A stretch of 64,000 bases of DNA from Tetraselmis striata (GCA_006384855.1 VCJN01000533.1:1-64000), one strand, 5' to 3'. Counted from the stretch's first letter, positions 1 through 11,423 are shown. Notes: a model not told the origin generated them from the sequence alone. A program made the numbers and translations.

Positions 1-201
1 GTACCCGCCGCCCCCGCTGACCGCGCCGCTCTCGCTCAGCAGGCCGCCGCGCTGCTGCTTCTGCTGGCGTTGCGTTCGAGGGGCCTCCGCGTCCGCGGCG
101 GCCGGCGGCGCGGCCGTCGTCGCCAGCGTCAGCGCTGCGGCGAGCATCAACAGAGCCGTCGCCGCCACCGCTACGCCGGCGCGCTGGCGGGCGGCGGCCA
201 T
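1..201 (-). CDS. N-terminus of a secreted or membrane protein (partial, runs off the window)
   Basis: An ATG at 201 opens a frame that stays open for all 67 codons to the left edge. The start reads MAAARQRAGV followed by an Ala/Leu/Val-rich hydrophobic stretch (about residues 9-30) and a small-residue APPAAADAEAP segment. This is a typical signal peptide with a possible cleavage site near residues 29-35. Next come a Gln/Arg-rich stretch (TQRQQKQQR) and a glycine-rich GAVSGGGGY. The family cannot be identified from so short a piece. The start is chosen because it is the only ATG that gives a signal peptide. The promoter would lie to the right, before the poly-G tract at 497. The direction towards secretion is inferred from composition only. 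Confidence 0.55.
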   Translation of the reverse strand, partial: MAAARQRAGVAVAATALLMLAAALTLATTAAPPAAADAEAPRTQRQQKQQRGGLLSESGAVSGGGGY

Positions 202-960
202 CCCAGCCCTTCTTCGGATAGCGGCTGCCGCAGGCTGGCGGTGCTCGGGCGTGAGGCTGAGTTTTGACCACGCTGCCTCACTACCAGCACCACGCCGGAC
301 CGCCCGCCATTGCCGCGAACTATATTCAGAACTGAAGCTGTCAATATATAATTAGTCGCTACATGAGCTAGCAGCAGGAGGCGATACCGTATGTCAGGAA
401 ATCAACACAAAAGGACAATCAGAAAGGTCCTCAATGTGCTGCCTGCAGTTACGATTAGATGTTATGTTTTAGGTACCGGATTTCCGGAGAAACTGAGGGG
501 GGGGGGGGGGGGGGGGGGGGGATCTTGGGGCGGTCGAAACTTTCACTTCAGTACTTAAGCAGTGTTAGGTGGCTGGTGGCCTGAGCTAGGTCGTCTCTCA
601 CCGCCGAACCGCATGCGCTGGCAACGGTATTTATATCATCCAGGAAAACGATACCGTACTATAAAGCGGTGGCGGCGCTGTGCCAGGGTGGACAGTCACG
701 CGCTACCTCCCGCTGGCCCAACCTGGCCCGCCATCGCCGCCAAGGATGCCAGACGACGAAGAAGTCAGCCTGAAGCTTACTGTGGTGTGAGAGGCAAGGC
801 TCTTGGGCAAGTGTCGTCGACTTCAGTAGACAGTGGCTAGAGTAGGCATGGCTTCAAGATCGCAGCAGCTCAGCGTATGCGTGGGGTGGTGATGCGTTGC
901 AAAGAGCTAGACAGCTAGAAGCCGAGATGCATATTTTCCGAGAATACGCATTCTGCCAAC
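202..960. other. Intergenic: upstream region of the first gene, with a poly-G tract
   Basis: A run of 25 G occupies 497-521. The 562-840 frame is Arg/Pro-rich and has no family features. No gene can be supported here. Confidence 0.6.
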
Positions 961-1036
961 ATGGAGCTTCCGGCCCATGATCCGGTCACACTAGAGGAGA
1001 CTGCCAACTTGCGATGGGCTCCTTTGCCCCCCTTGC

Positions 1037-1276
1037 ATGCAACATTTCATGCATACATTAATCGCATCAGACATGGCACTAATCCACGTGTGGTGCAAGT
1101 GGCTGGCTGCCAACGGCCTTGCGGATGCCCAGATCTCCGACATCTTCACGTGCGGCATGCAACCCCTGGCTGAGGATCATCCTCATCATGCTTCCTTTGT
1201 CTGCGATTACCGCATGACCTGTGCTACCCCCGTGGAGATTGAGTACTACACGCACAAGAAGAAGAACCCCGCTTGA
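1037..1276 (+). pseudogene. Degraded relative of the zinc-ribbon gene at 14.3 kb
   Basis: The 79-residue frame ends FVCDYRMTC...VEIEYYTHKKK. The minus-strand gene at 13.8-14.5 kb carries FVCDDALTC...VEWEYYT at the equivalent place. Both are preceded by a similar PL(A/P)ED(H/P)P segment, in the same frame here but in a shifted frame in the other copy. The zinc-ribbon part that follows in the other copy (CVHC...CEAC) is missing, because a TGA stops this frame at 1276. Seen: local similarity of the two translated segments. Inferred: a truncated paralogue, probably carried by a mobile element. Confidence 0.4.
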
Positions 1277-1976
1277 AAGTACATCTCCAACTAAGCGTCG
1301 TGTGTGCATGGTCATCATGTGAGGCTTGCTGCCATCTATGCACCCCTTTCTTGCCTCATTATCTGCTCGCAATGCCTTATCTTAATGTGCCCTGCTATGT
1401 TGCGCCCACTGATGATGATGTGCGTTGACGGGCATGTGTTGCAAATGAAGGCCACATTGATGCTGAGTAAGATACACACTGCCTACAACATAGTTTTGTC
1501 CCTATGCAAAACCTGTGACGAGCGTGCCGGGTACCAGGTGCTCGTGAGAGGCGCCAAGGCCAATTGTGATGAGAGGCCGCATGAGCTAGACTACAGGCAT
1601 GCAGCATTGGGTAGCGGGGGTGAGCAGAGGGCAGAGCAGCCACAACAGTAGCAGCAAGTAGCAGCGATATACAACAAATCAGCGGCAGCATAGCACTACA
1701 TGGAGGGGTGAATAAGGCCACCATATGATTGGGTTGCCTTGATGCTGATTGTAATTTGCTGATGGTTCCAAAAAGTGCCCCATCCCCTCTCCGTTTTATG
1801 CTTGCATATGGCGGGAAACACCCTCCTGCACACAGCCATGGATTGAAAGAGTTCAGAAAAGTCATGCCAGTGGGAGTTTTTATGTAGTTGAGGGCATGTT
1901 CTACTAAGTACCGTCAGACCTAACAAAAGATAGATGAGGGCGGGGGGGGGGGGGGGGGGGGGGGGGTAAAGTTGAA

Positions 1977-2007
<31 letters not shown>

Positions 2008-2254
2008 CTTAAAAAATACATTTAATCGTAACGGCCTAATTGTCTCCAGCGCTGGACACCCGACTCCCGGGGGTTTAAAAGCAATGTGCAACGACAAAAT
2101 CTAGACCCGGCTGGCGCAACACGACTACGGGTAGCGACTAGGGTTTTAGGGTTTTAACAAAAAGGCCATTAACAAATCCACATAATTTTAGAGGGTTCCC
2201 GCTAAATATATAGCTCAAATTAGATAGCTCTCGACATCGCGCCACGTCGCCCGC
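1277..2254. other. Non-coding stretch with two poly-G tracts and a telomere-like word
   Basis: Runs of 25 G (1942-1966) and 31 G (1977-2007) lie 10 bp apart. A short AGGGTTTTAGGGTTTT word is at about 2135-2152. Reading frames across it are proline or glycine runs created by the tracts. No gene is supported. Confidence 0.6.
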
Positions 2255-2406
2255 ATTTCAATCATGCATTCGAGTCTGGTTTTGCCAAAAAGGGTGCGGA
2301 GGCTGTTTTACACGGAAAAGCGCCATTTTATGGCTAGGAAGGTTCAGCGAAAGGGGAGGGAATGTCGGAGGAGGAGCCCGCAGGGCGGAGGCGGAAAACG
2401 GGAGGG

Positions 2407-2615
2407 CGCTACCGAAGGCAGCGAGCTGGAAGATGGCAGACGAGCTGCTGGTGGCTGTCCTAAGTAGCTCCCCGGCCGGGAGCGCAGGGCTCGCGGGCGA
2501 TGGGGTAGCCCGTACCAAACCCCGATGGTAACGGCTTGAAACCACTACATACCGTACGGGTCGCACTAGGACAGCTATAGTCCGTTAGGAAACCCCATAA
2601 ATACGTTTAGATCAT
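2407..2615. repeat. Direct repeat a, left copy
   Basis: It matches 4502-4710 over about 209 bp with three differences seen, and contains CTGTCCTAAGTAGCTCC. The near identity suggests recent insertion or gene conversion. Related sequence is also found at about 9660-9860 (inverted) and 19940-20155. Confidence 0.75.
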
Positions 2616-4501
2616 TTCAATCATGCATTCGAGTCTGGTTTTGCCAGTTTACACGCGGTTCGTTTACGACTGCGAGCGTGGGCAGTCGGCAGGCGTGCCG
2701 ACCAGACGAAGGCGGAAGATGTCTTGAGTTGTAGAGGGGTCTCGCGCCAAGAGGACCTCGATCGAGGCGCAGGCGCATCAGACGCGGGTGGGAGATGTTG
2801 ACGCCGGCATGACATAGGCCGGACGTGTCGCGGAATTAAGGCGCCGTCTCCCGACGGCGCCCTATAGCATTGGTTGCGCGCCATGGTGGCGTGCGGCACG
2901 AGCCGGAATTGCAGGCCAATAGCAGCAGCAGGGGTAGCAAAGCCCAAGTTGGCGACGAGCGCCCAGCAAAGCAGCGGCACAGGCACGAGTAGGACGAGTA
3001 CAGCGGCGCGCACGAGCGCGCGAGCGCGCCGAGTACAGTCAGGTGAAGTACTGGTGCACTGTACCCGACGCGATGGTATCTCGTACCCTGTACCTGTACT
3101 GGCGATGCACGTTACGAGGGGTGGACACGCAACAACTCGCGATGACAGCGATGTACTGCTGCTGTCATCACCAGCGGTGGTTGTTTCGCCCCCTTGCGCG
3201 AAGAGCGGCGGGTGAAACGCACAACGCTGAGGGCGCGGAAATGTGGAACCCTGTGTGGTCGTGCCGTACCGGTTCAGGTGTGTCGGGGTCGGTTCGTTGT
3301 CGGCGACGTCGCAGAAGACCCGCCGACTCGGTTAGCTGTCGCCGTGGGTCTTTCTTCGCGGAGAGCGGTGAGCCGACCGCCGTTGCTGCACCAACGACGG
3401 CTGCTGACCAACCCACAAAGCGTAGGCTTAGGATGATGCCACGAAACGCACAGGTCGCGTTAGGTGGCGGAGCTGTCCCCCGGCGGGAAGCTCGTGTTGT
3501 CACAGATGCGTTGCCGTGACGTTGGAAGCGTGTTGGCCGGCGTAGAGGCCCTTGTAGCCTATGCCGGCCCGTAACGATGCCAATGATGTCGGGGCGAGGG
3601 TGACGACGAGGCGGCCGTTGCTGTTGCACCAGCGACGGCCGCCGAAGTCCCAAACCCAGAGTTGGCCAAGGGTAGTTACGTACACCACGAGACGCCAGGC
3701 ACGCCGGGTGGTAGAGCTGCCCCCCGGCGGGCAGCTGCAGGTTGTCGTGGTCCTTGTGACGACGACGTTGGAGTAGGAGACGTCGGAGACGCATCGGCAC
3801 GGGCCGCACAAACGCCTCCCACTGCGACCACAGCAAACGTTGCTGAAGCTTCATTGGGGCGAGGGCAACGAGCCCTCTCAAAACACCGGCGCGTGAGCGG
3901 CGCCACCCATGTAACAGGCCAATTACGCGAGTAGTTCCGGAAAACCACAGCATGTAACGACCGTTGATGCCACAGCGCCCTGCTGGGGACGGGGACTGGG
4001 TTGCAGTGTCTTGCGGGACAACAAGTGGTCGCCCAGACGACACGGACGTCCTCCTCTGTCCGCGCCGATTTGTTGCGGTGGGCGTAGTTGTCGTCGTTGA
4101 CAACCGTGACGAGCAGCGGCCATGGTGCCGAGCGCGTCCACCTCACCTAAACCTCAAGAGTTGACTACTGCGAGAAGGCGCTCCACTGCGGGAGCCCCGA
4201 AGGCCTGTATTGCGACTCGACTTCGGGTGTTGAGGTTTAAACCCCCCCAACGGGGACCCCCCAGCTCCAATTCCTTGCCGTGCGCATCGCCATCCAAAAA
4301 CGTCCCAGCTGCAAAGCCAGGGTAAAAACGGAAAATGACCTCGGGCGCACGAGTAGGGAAAACCACACTACCGAGGGGCTGTCTGTCGCTGCCTGATGTT
4401 GTAACGCATGTGCGCGGCACGACGACTCACTACCGGGTGGATGAACCTCGGTGCGGACTTGTTCAGCCTCAGTGACCCTCGCGCGCACAAGTACGCGAAG
4501 C

Positions 4502-4710
4502 CGCTGCCGAAGGCAGCGAGCTGGAAGATGGCAGACGAGCTGCTGGTGGCTGTCCTAAGTAGCTCCCCGGCCGGGAGCGCAGGGCTCGCGGGCGATGGGG
4601 TAGCCCGTACCAAACCCCGATGGTAACGGCTTGAAACCACTACAGACCGTACGGGTCGCACTAGGACAGCTATAGTCCGTTAGGAAACCCCATAAACACG
4701 TTTAGATCAT
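4502..4710. repeat. Direct repeat a, right copy
   Basis: It is the partner of 2407-2615. It ends in GTTTAGATCAT, exactly where homology stops and the interrupted minus-strand frame of the next entry begins. Confidence 0.75.
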
Positions 4711-5263
4711 AACCGCGGTTTATGTAATTTACCGCCGCTATCCTACTCCGCAGCTGCTTTACCTCCGCCGCGTCTGCGATCGCGTCCTCGTCGGGCGCCC
4801 GAGGGTCCCCCTCCTCATCCTCCCACTCCACGTCCACCCAACCCGTCAGCTTCAGCCAGTTCCGCAGGTCATCCCACTCCTTGAACCCGGCCTCGCCCTT
4901 TTTCAGCACGACCGTGGGATCGCGCTGTTGGTTCTTGACAGCCGACCACTGACTGTCGTTCATGTCGGCCTTCCGCTCGCTACCCGCCCGCCACACCGCC
5001 ACCATGGCCTTTACCTTCTCCGACAGGTTTTTCCCCACCGGCAGCTCAATGTCCGTTTCAGGAGCCACCTCCAGCAGATCCTCGCGCAGCTTGGACTCCA
5101 GCTATGCCTAATCCCCCCACTGCTTCGACCGCCAGTACGCGGGGACGCATGCGCTGTCGGCGGCGCGCCGCAGCGCCAAGAACCACGCGAGTTCGCTGTC
5201 CCACCGCTGTGACCAAGCGTACCCGGACGAGTGGTTGCTGGTCTTCTCGGCTGCGCGGGACAT
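4711..5263 (-). pseudogene. Unidentified gene, cut by the retroelement and carrying two in-frame TAG codons
   Basis: An ATG at 5263 starts MSRAAEKTSNHSSGYAWSQ and continues through WFLALRRAADSACVPAYWRSKQWGD. Two TAG codons follow (GAT TAG GCA TAG). The same frame then resumes for about 130 codons: LESKLREDLLEV, then VGKNLSEKVKAMVAVWRAG, then WVDVEWEDEEGD. The last codons derive from the retroelement repeat ending at 4710, so the original C-terminus has been replaced. The composition (charged, Trp-containing, balanced) is that of real protein, but no family is recognised. Two nearby stops plus a transposon junction argue for a dead gene. A very short intron spanning the TAGs is less likely. 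Confidence 0.5.
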
Positions 5264-5385
5264 ACTGGACAACGGGGCGCGGGTCACTGGGTGTTGAGTG
5301 GGTGCAAGCGGTGGCGGCGGACGCGGGTTGCTGGAAGATGCAGAGTGGAGCTCGCGCGGGTGGACCTCCCCAGCGGTCCCACGGG

Positions 5386-5560
5386 CCGCGGAATTTAAGA
5401 GCTATCCAATTCATTTTACCGGTCATAACAGAAGCTATCCAAATCGCGGCGAGCTATCTATTTGCGAGCAATTAGATAGCTCGGAGAGCTATCTAATTGC
5501 GCGTACGCGGGCGTTACGCGCTGACGTGTCAATAAAGTGCTATCTAATTAGAGCTATATT
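5386..5560. repeat. Cluster of AGCTATC(T/C)AAT words in both orientations
   Basis: At least six copies of AGCTATCTAATT, its reverse complement, or one-base variants lie in about 170 bp. A further copy sits at 2208-2232, just before the copy A retroelement. Possibly the remains of a small inverted-repeat element. Function is unknown. Confidence 0.5.
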
Positions 5561-5574
5561 GCTAAAAGCAGTAC

Positions 5575-7063
5575 TAAAAGATCAACACCGCAAGACGTCT
5601 AAAAGCGGCCCGCATCCCGCACGAGGCGGGATGGATGAGTGATGCGCGCACGGCTCAGAGTCCGGTCCACACGTGCACGTGTGTGCGAGGATGATTCCCG
5701 GACGCGCTGTGCAGCTTCGGCAACGGGATGGCGGACGAATTTGCGCCGTCTGATGATGTTAGGACTACACCTAACCCTGCACTATTAATACCCACATAAC
5801 CACTTATCTCATATTATTATCATTTCCACTATACTAGATTATTATCATTTCCATCATACCACTACCTGCCGTACTTCTGTAACTCGTACTGAAACATGTA
5901 CGCATACCATTTATCATTATCAATCCCAATCACCGATGCTACTACTAACAGTCCCCGATGCTGCTACTGACATTCTCCGATGCTGCTACTGATATTCCCC
6001 GATGCTATATTTCCGCAATGCCCAAGGCTGACCGCTGAACTGCTCTGCCGCTGCTCTGCCCATGTGCTGCTGACTGCCGATACATAGCTGAACCAGCTGA
6101 TGATCATGTAACATTCGATACTGTTTCCTCACAGCTTTTGCCTTCTTGCCTCTAATTGCATTAGGACATTACTGTACCTCACAGATGAGGTAGCGAGCAC
6201 GGTCTCTAGCCGCCACCAAGCTCAGGTCCCCGAGGAAATCTCGTGCGAGTAAGGCCTCCTGGTGATCCCGAGTGGTGCACCGAGTGCCCCGCGATGAGAG
6301 GGCACCCAGATCCGCGGCCAGGCATGCGACACCGTGCACAGTAGTGTGGCGCACCCCCTTGCTCACCTCACCCACTGTGCCGAAGACCAGCATGCCCGTG
6401 TACTCCGACATCGTATCCAGGTTGTGTCGAAGAGGGCCCTTCTGTCCGTACGTGTTGTGCCACGCCGCATCCCGCACTGCCAACCCCCGTTGTATGTCGC
6501 CTAGCAGGGAACGCTCAAACCGATCCACAGCTGTGGCCCGGGGCACCGCAGTGTACCTGACCCCGTACCGCATAGTCTTGAACTCAAGCAACGTGGATTT
6601 CAAGCTCCGGGGACCATAGCCCCCGGTCACGACGTTGAACGCCGGGAAACAGAGCTCTGCGTCCGTCAATAGGTCCTTGAATTTACCATGTCCCATGAAT
6701 ACGGTGTTATTGCCGAGAAGCATTGCATGTGGATATGGGCTCAGATGATGAGGTTATTTGAAATTTGTTACAGCTGAATCACGTTTTCGTCTTATCCACC
6801 TCCAGGCGTGCAGCGATACCCAGGTCGCGAACACATTGATCGCGGAAGGCGTCTTCGATACCGTCGTGCTGTACACGCCTGTGGACGTCGCCAAGTGCCG
6901 TGAGGTTCATGAGCGCTTCGCCATATAGGTTAACAGTAGTGATGGGGTTGTACACTTGATACGGGTACGTGTACACTAGATGGGGTTGGCTAGCGAATAT
7001 ATATAGCGACCGTATGTAGTGCGAAGAACAGCTCTTAGTTTCGGCACGCCCGAACTTTGGCAC
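5575..7063 (-). pseudogene. 5'-truncated, decayed copy of a non-LTR-like reverse-transcriptase element (C-terminal part)
   Basis: The 184-residue frame at 6169-6723 aligns along its length with the C-terminal domain encoded at 56475-57911. Shared features are SLKSTLLEFKTMRYGV, TAVDRFERSLLGDIQRGLA and the TGM.VFGTVGEVSKG region. A second frame at 6779-7063 continues with DAFRDQCVRDLGIA. The two are offset, so the reading frame is broken near 6725-6780. The 3' non-coding tail at about 5575-5750 matches the tails of the 16-kb and 56-kb copies. A solo LTR is inserted in the tail at 5757-6183. Truncation at the 5' end is typical of target-primed reverse transcription. Confidence 0.65.
5757..6183. 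mobile_element. Solo LTR with TG...CA ends and a 5-bp target duplication
   Basis: The 427-bp insert begins TGTTAGGA and ends CCTCACA. It is flanked on both sides by GATGA (5752-5756 and 6184-6188). The two sister copies of the host element (near 16212 and 56632) carry the uninterrupted site GTCTGATGAGG. Ends of this kind with a 5-bp duplication are the signature of an LTR retrotransposon reduced to one LTR by recombination. Inside are four tandem copies of a CCGATGCTGCTACTGA-like unit (about 5930-6010). No coding sequence is present. Confidence 0.75.
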
Positions 7064-7984
7064 GCTCAGTTTTCACCGGTTTGTCGTCTAGTATCACATG
7101 TTGCCCCTCTTATAAGAGGCATATTGGGCGCATATTGCCCGTTTTATCCAAGGTTATCTGGGACATATCGGCAACCCTAGCTAGCGGTCAGTCTAGGGTG
7201 GCCCGAGCCGGGTGCAGACAGGATGCGGGTGAGCAATCAAAATAGACGTGCGCCGCGCGCTTGCCTAGCCTTGGCAAGCGACTACCACGCAGCGTGGTCG
7301 TGTGAAGGTCCAGCGGGCCATCGAAGGTGCACAGGGCCCACAAACACCTAGATGGAAGTGGCTTAGCGGCGGGGGTGCAAATTCTGGCGATGCCGTGACG
7401 TCGTATGTGGTCAGCGGCCGCGGAACCGCAGGGTACCGGTGCGATATAATTACCTCGCGCCGGCTATATTGTGAGCGCACCCACCCGGGTCATCTTTAGA
7501 ATCACTACATCTCCCGTTCGCGCGACCGACACGAGGTCGCTCGGAATTGCAGGTCGTCCCGTCAGCATATGGGCACCGCGGCGTGATCGTTGAGACCACA
7601 GCGCTGTGATCGAGGGGCGGTTAACATTGTGCGCGGTATATCGGGCCGCCTGTGGACCTTTCCGCGGCGGGCATCACAGCCCCTGACGCGACCAACCACC
7701 TAGCCGCAGCAATATGGGTAGCCTGGTAGGTGACTAGTGTGCAAACCTTTTGTCGGCGAGTGCGCGTGCGGCCTGACGGCGCAGCGTCATCTTAGTACCC
7801 GTCGCAGTGCCCGTGGGCTTGGAGACCGCTGCAGGGGCAGTACTATGATGAGCCGCATCTGCCGTCTACAATTCAATTAGCGACTAATAGCCCACATACT
7901 ACACACGGTAGCTCCCGATACGAGGTTTCACGATATATCCGCGTGTAGTCGCGAGTTGGCGGTGATTTTCTGCGCCCGAAGTCG
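7064..7984. other. Stretch without a recognisable gene
   Basis: Short frames only (at most about 71 codons) with no family features. No repeats shared with the rest of the window were seen, apart from scattered GTAC-rich words. Confidence 0.5.
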
Positions 7985-10022
7985 CTTTTCGATTTTGCCC
8001 CCACTTTGCAGTTGGGACCTTTAAAGATGGCGATGCGCACGGTTTGGATTTAGAGCCACGGGGTCCCCATTTGGGGGTTTAAACCTCAATACCCGAAGCT
8101 GAGTCGCGGTACGGGCTTTCGTGGGCTGCCTCTCGCAGTGGAGCGTCCTCTCGCATGAGCCAATTCTTGAGGTTAAGCGGGGCGGACGACGCGTTCGGTA
8201 CCATGGTCGCTTCTCGCCACGGTTGTCAACGACGACAACTACGTCTACCGCAACAAATCGGCGCAAACGGAGGAGGCGGACGTCCGTGTCGTCAGGGCGG
8301 CCGTTTGCCGTCACGCAAGACACTTCAACTCGGTCCGCGTGTCGTCGTAGCATCGAGTCGTAGCATCGACGGTCGTTGAGCTTTGTGATCTCTCCGAACT
8401 ACCCGCGTACTTGGTCAGTTACGGATATGACGCCGCTCATGCGCCTCTATTTTGAGATGGCTCATTGCCCTCGCCGCAATAACCGTGTCTGAGCAACGTT
8501 TGCTGTGGTTGCAGTGGGAAGCGTCTGTGCGGACCGGTCCGTCGCATCTCCGACGCCTCTTGTTGCAACTAAGTCGTCGTCATAAGGATAACGACAACCT
8601 AGAGCTGCCCGCCGGTAGTGGGCAGCTCTACCAGCACCCGTCGCGCTCAAGGTCTCGTGGTATGCGACACTACCTTTTTCCGACTCCGGGTTTGGAACCT
8701 TGGCGTCCGTCGCTGGTGCAACACCGGCGGCCGCCTTGTCATTACCCTCGTACCGACGACATTGGCATCGTTACGGGCCGGCGTAGGTTCCCAAGGCCTC
8801 TACGCCGGCCAACCCGTCCCCGACTTCACGACATCACACCTTTGCCATCACGAGCTGCCGGCCAGGGGGCAGCTCCGCCACTTGGTGCGACCTATGCCTT
8901 TGGTGGCGGCATCGTATGTTTGTGACTTGTGAGATGGCCAACTTGGAGCAGCAGTAGAGGCCGCCTCGCGACACACCGCTAAGCGAGACCCGCGACGCCG
9001 ACGCGACTTACCGAGTTGGCAGGTCTTTTGCGACGTCGCCGGCCACCGGCCCCGACACACATCGAATCCGGTATAGCACGACCACACCGGGTCCCATGTG
9101 CCCGCGACCCTGAGCGTATTGTGTTTCCAGTACCGCCCCTCGTGCGAGCCGCCGCTAGAGATGGCAACAGCCGTACACTGCCGTCGTCGCGCGGCATCAC
9201 GTGATGTTCACCCCTCGTAATGTACATCGTCGCCGGTACATGTGCAGGTTGCCGTCGCGTACGTACAATGTACCGTACTCTACCTGGCTGTACGCGGCGC
9301 GTTCGCGCGTCAGCACGCACAGCCCGTAATCGGCGTACCCGTGCCGGACTGCTGGGCAGCCACTCCCCAAAGCCAACATGCCCGCTCTTACTAACTTGCA
9401 AGGTCATGTTGCGCGCCGCCACATCACGCGGCAATTGTAGCACGGGGTCGATGGGAGACAGCGCCGCCTCCCTAATGTCGCAGCGTGTCCGGCCTTTTGT
9501 CGCTCCAAACTTCGCTGGAGCCACCTACAAACCATGACAACTTCCGCATTTGTTAGGTCAAAACGCATGCATGCCGACTGCCCACGCTTGCACTCGTAAA
9601 CAAACGGCACGCAACTGTCAAAACCATACTCGATTGCATGCTTGAAATGATCTATACCTGATTTATGGGGTTTCCCAATAATGTCAAGTGTCCTAGTGTA
9701 ACGTACGATCTGGTGGTGGTTTCAACCGGTGAAGTTACCGGTGCCGCCAGGTTTGAGTTTGGGTTGCCCCATCGCCCGTGAACCTGCGGTCCTGGCCACG
9801 GAGCTACTTAGGACGGCCACCACCAGCGCGCCTGCCATCTTCCAGGTCATTGCAGCGCCCTCCCGTTTCCGTTTCCGCCTTGCAGGCTCCACTACCCCCC
9901 CCCTCCCCCCCCCCCCCCCCTGCCGCCGCCACTTCCCTCTTCGCTGGACCTCCCTAGCCATTGAATGACGCGTCTTCTGTGTAAAATGGCTTTCGCAACC
10001 TTTTGGCAAAATCATATGATTG
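7985..10022 (+). mobile_element. Retroelement copy B, inverted relative to copy A and more diverged
   Basis: Reading 10022 down to 7985 on the minus strand gives the same order as copy A read on plus: a partial repeat b (GATTTTGCCAAAAGG), the X segment with a G-rich stretch, repeat a (about 9860-9660), a second b (about 9655-9625), and the internal region. The internal region ends near the CGTGCGCATCGCCATC motif shared with copy A at about 4280. The terminal second copy of repeat a is missing. Frames at 8452-8932 (plus) correspond to those of copy A on minus. The putative coding strand is therefore plus. No intact protein remains. Confidence 0.5.
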
Positions 10023-11164
10023 CATGTTCTTTTTTCGCCCCCGGGACAGGACTGGCACCAGTGAAACCCTTGCAGCGTCTCTACGATTGCATGTATGCTG
10101 AAACTTCAATACGCGCCGAGCACGACGACGAGACGTCCATGGATTTACCTGTAGCGACTATACATCAGTATATCGCGCCATGGCAGGCGTTTCAATTATT
10201 CCATGCCATATATCTGTATGTATGGGACAATTAATACATTGAGAATTGATCAGTAATGCACGGATACGTAAACACATAACTACAGGTACATACCACATAC
10301 GAGGACTGTAGTAGCGCAGTAGGCCAATGAGCGTGAGCAGCGCGCAGCAGCGGTGTTATCCGGTCTTGTAAATTATTATTGTACAGGTACGATCGATGTT
10401 TCCATTCTGTTCAATCGTCCGGCGTCGCGGCGGCGCCCCTGCGCGACCCACTACGGTAGTACCCGTATAACAATAAGGATCGTATCGTGTATGTACCGAA
10501 TACCGGTAAGAGCAGTTATGTTATTGCTGGCGGCCCTATCCTGTTGGGCCCCCGCCCCGTACCAAGTAATTCTGGTGCCAAAGATGACCCCATGAAGCTG
10601 CGCCCATTGAAAAGAAACTGTCTACATTAAGGATTAGGCCATTCCGACAAATGACCTGGTTTAGGTCACACCCTCCCTCAATTTTGAGCCTCCCCCCCCT
10701 CCGGTTTGTTTGTAAGGATTTTCTAGTAGTTTATGTACTGCGGCACAATATGTGTTCATTTTGACATGTGGCATGCACTTCCAAGAACAACGCGATGCAC
10801 CATGCCTCTCCCCCACCCCAACTGCCTATGGTAAGCCACTAACATGCGGAGGGGGTGGGAAAAATTTGAGAGACCAAGCGTTGAATATATAGTGCCCGCC
10901 CGGCGACCCAGTAGATAGATAGAGGGCACATGGCGGTGCTGCGGGCTTGGTGCGGCTGTTATAGTGCTGGTTTTGGATACTAGCTCTGTTGAGAGTCGTC
11001 CCGGCAACGCATGAGCGGTCGTGCGGTGCGCTGCGGTGGGGGTCCATCATTCCATGTAGTGAATTCTTGATTTCGCAGCAAATTCATCGTAAACACGCAT
11101 CGCCGCTTGCTGCCGCCGAGCACTTGCCCCGCCAGCCCTTTGCACATGCCGACAACATACCCAA
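10023..11164. other. Non-coding region with a short motif shared, inverted, with 14.9-15.2 kb
   Basis: CCCCCGGGACAGGACTGG at about 10040 recurs inverted at about 15215-15235. GGCCATTCCGAC plus TGACCTGGTTTAG at about 10635-10665 recurs inverted at about 14870-14905. The distances between the motifs differ on the two sides. No gene was found. Confidence 0.45.
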
Positions 11165-11332
11165 TGGGTGATGTTCCGGCGACGCAGCGGCCGTGCGGGG
11201 CTATGCGGCGACGGCTTCAGCACTGGTTTCGGAGCACTATTTGGAGCTGCGTTGTTCCCGGCAAGCATTCCGTGTGTGGGGGCCCTAGCTTCCCCCCCCA
11301 AACTGCTTGTATGTGCTGATATGTATGATAGT

Positions 11333-11335
<3 letters not shown>

Positions 11336-11420
<85 letters not shown>
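11336..11420. repeat. (CA)n/(TA)n microsatellite within the first satellite unit
   Basis: A short CA run passes into about 37 TA dinucleotides. The other three satellite units lack it, so it expanded after the units duplicated. It creates spurious IYIYIY frames on both strands. Confidence 0.95.

Positions 11421-11423
<3 letters not shown>

Larger units (their letters stand above)
2255..4710 (-). mobile_element. Retroelement copy A with split direct repeats (PAT/DIRS-like arrangement)
   Basis: Two direct repeat pairs interlock. Repeat b (33 bp, core CATTCGAGTCTGGTTTTGCC) is at 2255-2287 and 2614-2646. Repeat a (about 209 bp, three mismatches seen) is at 2407-2615 and 4502-4710. The order on the plus strand is b, X, a, b, internal, a. 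Read on the minus strand this is A-internal-B-A-X-B, the split-direct-repeat plan known from PAT-like DIRS retroelements. The internal part keeps a frame (about 3500-3811, minus) whose translation resembles the 8.6-8.9 kb copy with conservative changes, for example RWCN..GRLV(V/I)TL.PT.LASLRAG. No reverse transcriptase or recombinase is recognisable. The strand is inferred from the repeat order and that frame. The right end interrupts the broken gene at 4711-5263. Confidence 0.5.

Noticed and set aside
2135-2152. Interstitial telomere
   Set aside because: Only about two AGGGTTTT units are present. Too short to call, although it hints at a TTTTAGGG-type telomere.
3168-4103. 311-codon minus ORF as an intact gene of the split-repeat element
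   Set aside because: Between copies A and B the substitutions in this frame are non-conservative. A neighbouring frame is better conserved, so the long frame is probably not the coding one.
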